NCBI GenBank assembly: GCA_914767885.1
Contig: CAJZBQ010000038.1
Span: 124,001 to 188,000 of the forward strand
Direction: 5' to 3'
Length of the DNA stretch: 64,000 nucleotides
Origin: Blepharisma stoltei
Lineage: Eukaryota > Ciliophora > Heterotrichea > Heterotrichida > Blepharismidae
Of this stretch, positions 55,567-64,000 are shown in pieces. The position numbers and the translations under genes were made by a program. The notes beneath the pieces are model-generated. The model had not been told where the DNA came from and ran no database searches. It saw only the letters and a program-made list of their open reading frames with translations. Within the stretch, counting starts at the first letter, position 1; each line of letters starts with the position of its first letter.

Positions 55567-57124
55567 TTATAAATAAATCATTTTCTTCTCGTTCAAATCA
55601 AACTTGAAGTAAAATCTTCTCTCTAAGCAAATATATATGTATATTCCTCCTTTATTATATAAACAGTTCACTTGGTTGGGAATTGCGATGCCAAAGTCTT
55701 GTAGTAATCTCCAATCCATACAACTTCCAATTTCACTTTCATAGATTGATCCAGGTCATTCAATCAAATATAGTCTCTCTGCACTTATCAAGGCCTTTAT
55801 TGATTTTGCCCGAAACTCATAAGTAAAGGTCGAGAAAGAGTCAATATCAATTGAGTATAACAAAAGATTTTTACTTATAAATCCAGAAATCAAAATATTC
55901 CCATTGAATATTACACTACTGCAATTTTCATCAGCTTCTGGCATTGGAGTTAATTGAATTCATCGATTTTGAGCCAAATCAAATCTACTAGATAGAGTTA
56001 AATAATTATCAGAAACCCCTCCAAAGCAATAGACGCTGTTGTTGAAAAAGATACAAAAAATAATAAAATAACAACTGCAATTTATTTATTACAGATGGCA
56101 ACGCTTCGACTCCACCATACATATTAATTAGCACTGTAACTCCAGAAGCTCGACCATTACCAAAGCAAAATAGCTTGCCATTCGGAAGTTGAGCTATGCA
56201 AGTCCATTGGTCTAGTGGTTGTGAAGTGTGCAAGATTTTGACTTTTTTGGTTTCAGTTTCAGTGTTATAAATATTTAAAATAGGTCTCTTGTGTTCTCGT
56301 ATGATATTATAAAGAGATGTCTTTTTTTGATAAGCATTATGATAGTCTTGGTAAGCTTGTATTAGCAGTCGATTATTGGCACTAGAATTGTTCTGATATG
56401 CTGAATAAGTTGTTCCGAAATCCATCTCTAACTTTGGATTGTTTGGTCTCGTGTCTTTACATGATGACTATTTTCATAAAGACTTTGACCTATTTATTTT
56501 TGGCCTATTTTTTAATGACCTATTTTTTTTAAGCCTATTCTTTTTTTGACCTATTTTGTTGATTATTTTTTAGCATATTTTTTTGCTTATTTTTTGGCTA
56601 TTTTTTCCCTATTTTTTTCTGAACTTTTTTGGTCCATTTGCTTTGGAAATGATTCCATGGTGAATTTTAATCAATTTTAGTCTATTGTTTTGACAGAAGT
56701 TATATTATAAAAATTTTTTAGTATTAAAAAATAAGCCCAAAAAAAAGCCAAAAAGTACACCAAAATAAATAGGCCCAAAAAATAGGAACAAGCAATAGAC
56801 CAACAAAAAATAGGCCAAAATAGATAGGTAAAAAAACAAATAGGTGGACAAAAACAAATATGTGAAAAAAGGAACAAAAAATAGGCAAAAAAAATAGGTT
56901 AAGAAAAAAATTATTATGAAATAGGGGGGTTTGAAGGGACCGTTTGGTCATCTCAAAATCTCAGTTATCTCATTTATTAAGATATTTATAATGTATAAGT
57001 TGCTTTCTATTTCTTCGAGTTTGTTATCGATATCATTAGTAATGATGCTCATTTGAATAAGCAAGCCTCACTCGCTTTCTGTTTTTATGTTTTCAAGCTC
57101 TTTTAAATTCTTTCTGATCTCCAT
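55567..57124 (-). CDS. kelch-repeat protein with coiled-coil N-terminus
   Basis: ATG 57124; TAA 55567-55569. A coiled-coil start (IRKNLKELENIKTESEWGLL) is followed, after a large palindromic insert, by kelch repeats: KLFCFGNGRASGVTVLINMYGGVEALPS, then NNSVYCFGGVSDNYLTLSSRFDLAQNRWI and MPEADENCSSVIF are only named by parts. Each ends with the paired Gly and spaced aromatic pattern. A short IES of about 31 bp (56052-56084) splits the second repeat. Kelch propellers bind partners, often as adaptors. The two ends of the large insert were not fixed, so the N-terminal join is unsure. Confidence 0.6.
56052..56084. mobile_element. very short IES, about 31 bp
   Basis: TA 56052-56053 and 56083-56084 restore LPSVINIFFNNSVYCFGG. 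Neighbouring TA pairs could also fit; the length is one of the shortest candidates here. Confidence 0.45.
56440..56930. mobile_element. palindromic insert of GGCCTATTTTTT-type repeats
   Basis: Left arm 56475-56640: at least eight units of about 12-20 bp built on CCTATTTTTT. Right arm 56720-56905: the same unit as AAAAAATAGG in inverted orientation. The middle (56640-56720) is unrelated. It lies between the coiled-coil and kelch parts of the gene, so it must be removed. Confidence 0.6.
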
Positions 57125-57230
57125 TATTATAGAGGAAAAATTGTTTTACTGTTTTAACTGAGTTTAGTGTAATAATCACTCTTGATTTCCTACTGACGAT
57201 TTCTTGAATTAGAGTTCCTTTGTATTTAAA

Positions 57231-57518
57231 ATGCATTTAATCCTAGCTATTAAAATTATTATTAAGATAAGTCCAGCTATTAAAAAATACCATTTGGAGA
57301 TCTATATTAAATTAGATTTTGAAAGCAGATGCTGTAAAAGCTCTGCTGTTTGGAAAAGCATGTTACACAAGTATTTATCAAATTTTGATATAAATCGATT
57401 TATTATTACCAATTTTCAGGGGTATGTTAAGCTAGTATTGATTGACGAAGATAAACTTATAGTAATAAAAGCTGTACTGAAAACTGAATTTAAAATAGTT
57501 AATTCAATATATGTTTAA
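57231..57518 (+). CDS. possible small ORF
   Basis: 95 codons, ATG to TAA, Ile/Lys-rich with no recognised domain. It lies between the kelch gene start and the importin gene end. Coding character is weak. Confidence 0.3.
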   Translation: MHLILAIKIIIKISPAIKKYHLEIYIKLDFESRCCKSSAVWKSMLHKYLSNFDINRFIITNFQGYVKLVLIDEDKLIVIKAVLKTEFKIVNSIYV

Positions 57519-57636
57519 AAATAATACATTTTATAAATATAACATAGACCATGCTTAATAATTTTAGATATGATCTTCATTGTTTACATTGCTTTTATTA
57601 TTATAATTGCTCCAAGCTAATGTCTGATTAAATGTA

Positions 57637-59279
57637 TTAATTATTTCCCTCACCATTATTGATATCAAGCAGCATTAACCTCAAGCTCACTGCCTTATCA
57701 GAATTTTCACCTTCCTCAATCACTCTATCCAGCACCCTAATCAGCCTATTTCTTTCCTCACTCCCCACAATATTTTTATCTTTTCCAAAATATTCAGTCA
57801 GCCCTTCAAGTACAACTTTCTGTGATGCTTTCATTTTATCTACCAAACTTATCATTTCTCCAATCAACCCTATTTGGGCTACTCTTCTAGCTTGCTCTGC
57901 ATCGCAAACTGTAGCTGTATTTCCTATTACCCAAATTGCTTCCTTTTTAACGTCTTCACTATCTTCTTTTAATACCTTCAATAATTTCTCATAAACTTTT
58001 CTTTCTAACAGCCCTTCAACAGCTTCTTTTTTTTCTGCACAAATATTTGACAGCATTCAGCAGATTTCTTTTCTTACGTTTTTTTTGGGACATAAAATTA
58101 ATTCGTCTATTTTATCTAAAAACCCAAGTCTGAACATAATTTCGTAGGAATTTGGTAATGATGATGAAATATTGCCAAGTGTCCGGAGAGAAGAAATTTG
58201 TAAAGAAGCATTATTACTAGAGAGCTGCTGGATTATTTTTTCTAAAAATGTACTGTGCTGGGATATTTAGAGCGATTTATATAATTGATTTTACTATTTT
58301 TTAATAAAATAAGGAATTATAATGATGTAGTTAAAAGCTAATGAGTTTAGGAAGGAGTAATTCATTTTTGAAAATTGGTAAACTTCCATCTATATCTGTA
58401 AGATATGAGCATCCCCAGGTTGCATCTGTAAGGGCTTCTACATCATGAATTCCCAGGATGACTCTTTCTAGAAATGAAAATAAAGGTATCACCTTGTCGA
58501 GTTTGGGCTGAGGCTTTCCTCTTATGAAGTTTGATACTACTCATGACAGCGTCCTTATTACGCTCTGCTTTTGAAAGTCGACTTCAGCCAAAAACTCATA
58601 AACATAATTGAATTTTTCGTGGTTTAAAATTGTATCTCTGCATTTAGCAGAATCTCCAGCGACATTTCCAAAAGCCCACATCACCTGTTCTTTAATATCA
58701 TAATTATTTTTCTTAAAAACAGTAAACAAAAAAGGCAGCACACCAAGTTTTAGCAAATAAGAGCCCTGTTCTGAGCTTCCTGACAAAATATTTGTATTCT
58801 CCTTAACAGGAATAGCCTAGTTTCATCATTTAGCCTTAATTTAATTACAGAGAATATAGGATTATGAATTTAGGCACCGTAAATTTATTTTATTAAAAAA
58901 ATTTAAATAGTCATGTAGCTTCAAATAAAAATTTATCGTCATCTTTTTCGTATGCCAAGGAAATTATATGTTGGCAAATCCCTGTTTTGATGACATCGTC
59001 TATAGGTGGGTTATCAACTTTAGAAAGGGATTTTCTAAGAAACTGTAAACCTTCAAATTGGAGCACTGAGTTATTTGAGTGGATTTTGTTAGCGGCAGCT
59101 AAGATTGGTTGGTCTTCAATTTGGATATCAGTATGAGATGTGACTGCTAGGTTGGCAGGAGCTGCTGCTGGGTTTGGGCTTTGACTATCAGGGGCTTGAA
59201 TATTATCATTAGAAATAGCAGAAGCGATTGGGCTATTTTCTTGATTGGCTGGATCGTTGTAGTTCTGTATTTCTTCCAT
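57637..59279 (-). CDS. importin-alpha-like armadillo protein, copy B
   Basis: 1,452 nt (483 residues) after removing 88 and 103 bp, TAA 57637. The acidic/Ala-rich N-terminus (about 70 residues) lacks a clear IBB basic cluster. Armadillo repeats follow: LQFEGLQFLRKSLSK, EQVMWAFGNVAGDS, DATWGCSYLTD, LQISSLRTLGNISS, KEICWMLSNICAEKKEAVE and KEAIWVIGNTATV. The pairs of WAxGNxAGD and WxLSNI pattern match importin-alpha, which carries NLS cargo. A divergent or missing IBB suggests a specialised importin or ARM protein. The upstream flank is shared with copy A. Confidence 0.8.
58251..58340. mobile_element. TA-bounded IES, 88 bp
   Basis: TA 58251-58252 and 58339-58340; joins ELLLPKLI to TFLEKIIQQLSSNN. 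The insert contains stops. Confidence 0.65.
58813..58917. mobile_element. TA-bounded IES, about 103 bp
   Basis: TA 58813-58814 and 58916-58917 keep frame (LFEAIPVKENTNIL). The equivalent insert is in pseudogene copy A, so it predates the duplication. The exact join is uncertain. Confidence 0.55.
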
Positions 59280-59321
59280 TTATTAAAAATTATATTAATT
59301 TTAAAGGTAAGTAGAATTTAA

Positions 59322-59460
59322 TTCATGTTATTGGGTAAGCAAATAAACAAAGGAATAAAAATTATGAAATTTGAAAGGCTTGTGGAATCTTTAGAATGCA
59401 TTGGTGAAGCAATTAAGATTGATTCAATGAATTCTGAGTTACAAAATAGAAAAGGATAAT
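59322..59460 (+). pseudogene. TPR-like remnant, copy B
   Basis: Same sequence as 51620-51760, ending at a stop after NSELQNRKG. Copy A continues about 100 bp further; here a 1.3-kb non-homologous stretch (59461-60765) begins, after which homology resumes (gagcactatttaaagttgta). Confidence 0.4.
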
Positions 59461-59503
59461 TCATTTCTATCTTGGAAGTCAATATTCTCCACATACCAAA
59501 AAT

Positions 59504-59587
59504 GGCCCCACACGTGGGTTCAATTCCCGTGTGGGGCCTTTTTTTGAATTGCCGAGGATGGCGCAAAATAGCGCCATCCTCGGGCAA
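59504..59587. repeat. two adjacent long hairpins with T-run
   Basis: Hairpin 1, 59504-59538: GGCCCCACACG pairs perfectly with CGTGTGGGGCC around the loop TGGGTTCAATTCC, followed by seven T. The loop holds a tRNA T-loop-like GGTTCAATTCC (B-box). Hairpin 2, 59549-59587: TTGCCGAGGATGGCGC pairs with GCGCCATCCTCGGGCAA with one bulge. Possible pol III unit 3' end or decayed mobile element. Confidence 0.55.
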
Positions 59588-59614
59588 TTTCTATATCAAA
59601 ATATGGAAAAGCTA

Positions 59615-59793
59615 TACCCCCTTTAAATTGGAATGAAAAATTCTGTCCCATTTTAAAATGAGTATTTTTTTTAAAATTTTCTCTTTAAAATTTAATATAT
59701 TATTTTTATTTTACGAAGAACTGAGGCTAAAATTAATTTTATAAAAAGTTTTATTTTCCACATATAAAATTTTCCTAATTTAAAGGGGAGTTA
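59615..59793. mobile_element. family-3 MITE
   Basis: 179 bp, TA 59615 to TA 59792. Tips ccccctttaaattggaa and cctaatttaaaggggag. Related to 42930-43175 and 40637-40894. Confidence 0.65.
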
Positions 59794-60667
59794 AAGTACT
59801 AAAAAATGGAAATTTTACACAGATATTTTGTTTAAATTTAAAGGAGGAGCTATTATTATAGACTATTAAACAAATCCTCTGCCTAAATTTACGGAAACAC
59901 AGAAACAAGACCTATCCTTATCAAGTGATGGAGATCAAATCTAAGATTAATAAAAAATAATGGCTTTTTTCCAACCACTTTAAACAGAATGCAGCTTATC
60001 CAATTCTCTCTTATTAGATACTTTAGTGCGAAATAATCTACTATATGATTTCAGTTTATGATATAGGTTTACTATTTCAACTCAAATCTTGCTCTGCAAT
60101 TAAAATAATTCATTTTGTATAGACTTTCAAGGTTGTCATTAATTCGAAAATAGATCCCTCATAATAAGAGAAAAATCTGTAATTGGAAATAATCAATTCA
60201 TGCATAGGCTAGATGCATATTAAATTATAAGCACTTCTTTAACAGATTAAAAAAATTGAACCTTGCAAAAATAATTTCATAATTTACTATAGAAATATAC
60301 ACTTGGTTAAAAGAAAATAAAGCAAATTTATAGCAATTATGGAGAGATTTCTCTTTTTCTTGAAAACTCAAAACTTTACCTTTAAAATTATATGTAAAAA
60401 TTGATAGAAGAGCACCCCTATTAGTATAATTTCAACTTCACCCCTTTTCAGATAAGCAAAAGATGAAATAGAATAAAATTTTGAGCGAAAGAAAATGAAG
60501 CTATAAGGAAAAGAATAAATGATAAAGGCTAGAAAGAAATAAAATATTAGAAATGCCCGCTATGTCATCAAAAGTCACTGATTAGTTAAGAAAATAATTA
60601 AATATAGATATTGCTAATTAAATATTAAGGAATTGCTGAATATCTATTTTATTCGCCTCTTCTTCAC
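59794..60667. other. non-coding stretch
   Basis: No coding frame seen; AT-rich; part of the insertion relative to copy A of the block. Confidence 0.45.
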
Positions 60668-60758
60668 TAAATTCCCTCCGAACAAAACCATTGGAGAAAT
60701 TCCTATTTTTGGATAAAAACCTACCGTCCTTGGCAAATTTTTTTGTTCGCTCACGTTT
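60668..60758 (+). mobile_element. family-1 MITE remnant
   Basis: Contains aattccctccgaacaaaaccattgg-type left end (cited in part) and a right tip ttttgttcgctcacg; the middle is deleted. Confidence 0.5.
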
Positions 60759-60970
60759 TTATACGGATTTGAGCACTATTTAAAGTTGTATTAATAAAAT
60801 AAAGTAATGAACAAATTTTTTCTTGCAGCTTTATATTTTCAATTCTATAGGTAAATTGAATGCTGCAATAATAATTTAGCTGAAAATCATTAATTATTAT
60901 AGTCTTTTCTTAAATCCTTTGTGCCTATGGTTGATAATTATTTCAATATTCTAAATTATCTGGAATATAA

Positions 60971-63900
60971 ATGCTGAGGCTTAGGTTTTTTGCCAAAGGA
61001 TTCTTTCGATCGTTTTCAGAATTTTCAAATCACTACAACATAGGAAAAGCTCGGATAGATCTAAAACTTGCAAGTGCTAAAAGTTTAGAGTCATTTATAA
61101 ACGATATAGACGTGTCCAAAACTTCTCATTCAATGCTTGCATACACACTTCAAATTGTTGATATGCAAAATCAAAGATCTGGCTCAGAAGCATGAAACAA
61201 GTTAAAAAAAATTAAAAACGAAGTTGAAGAGAACCTTGAAAAGCTTGATTCTCAAGGTATCGTCAATTTTTGTGAGTGAATTGCAAGCTCTTATAGATTT
61301 ACCACAGAAGTATCTCTAACAAAAGAGAAAAAGAAAATATTAATTGATTGCGTAAATAAGCATTTAATTAGTCGCTCTTTTGACCGGAAACAAATTTTAT
61401 CGATCTATGAAAATTTGGTGCCTAAAGGGTTTAAAATGGAAGAACTAGAAAATGAGGTTAAAAAAATGGCTGGGAGTAAATTAAATTTGGAAGAAATTTC
61501 AAAAATTTTAACTGGAACTGGAAGATTTATTTATACTTCAAAGAGAAGCTTATTTTTCGCTTGCATGAAAAGAATCCTTCAACTAAATAAAGAAGAACTT
61601 GATGGAAGACACTTAGCCAAAATTTTAGACGCTTTAGCTATTAAACAGCCTACAAGCATACAGATATATTTTTCAGATTTTTTAAAATTGATTGAAGATA
61701 GTTTACCTAGATGGGAAGAAAATGATTTATTATCAGTAATCAAGTTCTATAAGAATAATACAGATGGCTATAAGGGTCTATACCAAAGTGCACTAAAAAG
61801 ACTGAATATCTTGCTTAGTAATAATCAATCCATAGAATTTATAATTGAATTGACAACTCTTTTAAAAAATTCACCAAAAAATTGTTTTATCGCTGATGAA
61901 ATAGTTTTAAAAAGCATACTAATAATTAAGGAAAAATTGTCGAAAGAGTCAATAGACTCAGAAAATATAATAAAAATACTTAGGCTTATAGGCCCAAATA
62001 TTGATTATCAGACTGCACTTACATTAGCACACCAAATAAATAGTAAAACCCTTTATTTAAATGAACTCATGCAAATATTTGAAAAAGCATCATGATTATG
62101 TATTAGCAAAGAAGGAAAACTTTTCCCTTTTGCAAATTTAATTTCAAATAAAATTAGCTATAAAAAAATTGAAGATATTGGGTGTCATTACAAAATAGAT
62201 GTATTATTCAGCATTATTCATACAAATAATTATGAGCTATATGGCCTGCAAAAAATAAAAGATTTACTTATAGATGACTTAAGAGAGTGAATTACTTTAA
62301 GTGATGACAATACTAAACTTTTTATTAGTATTGCTAGCAGAAAGGAATATAGTTCAAAGTTCTATAGAGCAATAAAACCTTTGCAAGCCACAGCTTTTCG
62401 CTCATTAATAAGATTATCGAAGGAATGCAATTCCTTATTTTTTTCGATTTTGCTTTATGAGTGTGATCCAGAAAAATGAAAAGACTTTGTGATTGAAAAT
62501 AAAAATAACTTTTCATTTGAAGATATCTTAAGCACAATAAGATTTTATAAAGGACCTTTTGAGGCAATTATATTTTTACTAGAAAAGTATAAAAATAAGT
62601 TATCTCCGTGATGGATAGGTGCTGCCATGGATAGAATTGTTGAAGTGAAAAATGTTCAAATTCTAAATGATTTTGCCCGTATTTTAAACAAAATAGACCC
62701 TCATTACTTATTATATGAAAAAAATATCATCATTAGAATTGATAAATTTAATCATCTTTTTTTGCATTCCGACTTTAGTTTACTGACAGATTTATTTGCT
62801 GGCGCATTAAAATTACTAAAAGACCTTCCTATTGATTCTATCTTTAGCAATCGAAATATCTTAATACTCAGCTTTGCTTCAATGCTTGGCAAGCTAGAAC
62901 CGGAAATTGCTGATTCTGTTTTATCTAACTATTCTTATATGAATGATATTGATCAATGAAACATGCTGACTATTTCTTCAAAATGTACCGATATGAAGCT
63001 GAGAAAAAATATAATCGACAAAGTTTTCAACAAGTTCCATGAGAAATTGAATCATACTGCTCTTCCTCAGATTATCAAACGATACTGATATCATCCAAAA
63101 ACGGAAATTGATAATTATATTATAGATGCATTAAAAAAAATTGTTCCACTTTTAGGAAAATACGGTCTCTGAGCTATGGCAGATGTAATTTACAAGCTTT
63201 CCCAAGTGAATATAAATGATCATTTAGAGTTATATAATGCAATATCATCCCTATTAAAAGAATTGGTTTTAAAAAATGTTGGAAAAATACTATTCGCAGA
63301 GTTTGATATATTGCTGGGTTTAGCTCATAATAATATGCCCATGGATCTTAATTTTGCTCAAATAATATCGGAGAACACTAGGAATTATAAATTATATGAT
63401 AGTGAGAACAAAAGAGAAAAGCTCATTGAAAAAATAAAAACAGTAGGATTATCTGACAAAAATGCAGTTTTAGCAGTTTGTAATAAGCATGATAATTTTA
63501 GAACAGCTTATTTAGCAGAAACTATTTCATGTTTGGCAGAATTAAGATTTGAAAAAGAGGCATGGGCTAACCATATGGCTAATGAATTAATGGATTATGT
63601 AGAAGATAAAAAGATATCCTTTGAAAATGATAAAGAGCACATCAACTGGATATATGGGCTTGTTGCTTTTAAAGCTAGTAAATCAGAAATTATGAGACAT
63701 ATAGAAAACAGTAAATATTTTGAATGCGAGTCGCCAACTTTTAAGCACTTTTTACTTGAAAATCATTTTAGCATGGATCCAAATTACAAAGAAATTAGGA
63801 TACTCAACCAAGAAACTCAGAAATATTGGCAGGATTTTGACTATTTTAAATATTTTGGAATAGAAAAGACACTCATCAGTCGTATTGAATCATCGTCCAG

Positions 63901-64000
63901 TAAAGCTAATCTTGAAGTAAAAGCTGGGGCGTTTATTGATGGGATATGGATGCCTTTTTACATTCCACTTAAAAATACAGCTTTATGGCCAGTGACAAAT
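60971..64000 (+). CDS. organellar RAP/FAST-like protein, copy B (cut by window end)
   Basis: Paralog of 51999-55334 with about 80% similarity by eye. Open from ATG 60971 to the end of the window, TGA as Trp throughout, no stop and no insert. MLRLRFFAKGFFRSFSEF again resembles a mitochondrial presequence. Where copy A has the 147-bp insert, this copy is continuous. The missing C-terminus would contain the RAP-like region. Confidence 0.6.

Noticed and set aside
56677-56951. Hydrophobic Phe/Leu-rich frames in the palindromic insert
   Set aside because: They come from the AAAAAATAGG repeat read on one strand and have no natural protein composition.

Overview
The window reads as germline (micronuclear) DNA of a heterotrich ciliate, most probably Blepharisma. 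Four observations support this. TGA is read as tryptophan inside almost every gene, while TAA (rarely TAG) ends them. Genes are AT-rich and tightly packed on both strands. One 15-nt GT..AG spliceosomal intron (26671-26685) is visible. Coding regions are repeatedly broken by non-coding inserts flanked by TA; removing an insert plus one TA restores the reading frame and often a conserved motif. These behave as internal eliminated sequences (IESs). Many are MITEs: short palindromic-ended DNA elements with a CTCCGTGAGTGAACAAAA core, or two other terminal families. The species assignment is inference; the code, intron and insert structure are read from the sequence.

Layout. 0.4-2.4 kb: a KCTD/BTB-SPRY protein and a myristoylated small protein. 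2.9-5.1 kb (minus): a membrane protein gene cut by at least four inserts, including a MITE nested in a retroposon. 5.2-10 kb (plus): a STIL-like centriole protein, an inositol polyphosphate 5-phosphatase and a calcineurin-like phosphoesterase. 10-12 kb: non-coding with diverged repeats and a tRNA-like gene. 12-18.4 kb: a zinc-finger protein, a pseudo dual-specificity phosphatase, a CDT2/DTL-like WD40 protein and catalase. 18.4-21.2 kb: a second MITE family and a two-EF-hand protein. 21.2-31.8 kb: an ELMO-domain protein, a multi-pass membrane protein, an F-BAR protein, two paralogous membrane proteins and a gene fragment. 32.4-47.4 kb (minus): one giant RNF213/mysterin-like AAA+ ubiquitin ligase. 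47.4-50.7 kb: a MITE cluster. 50.7-64 kb: a duplicated block of importin-alpha-like gene (minus), TPR remnant and organellar RAP/FAST-like gene (plus). The first importin copy is a pseudogene, and a kelch gene lies between the units.

The most interesting layer is the inserts. Besides TA-bounded IESs (about 20-490 bp), five GC-richer retroposon-like elements of 444-805 bp sit inside coding sequence. Each is flanked by a 13-15 bp target duplication, and some carry a TAAG-type tail. Removing the element plus one duplication copy restores the protein in every case. In three of the five the duplication contains no TA, so the usual TA rule cannot give that exact product. Either these elements are removed by another route, or nearby TA pairs are used at the cost of altered codons, or these alleles are broken.
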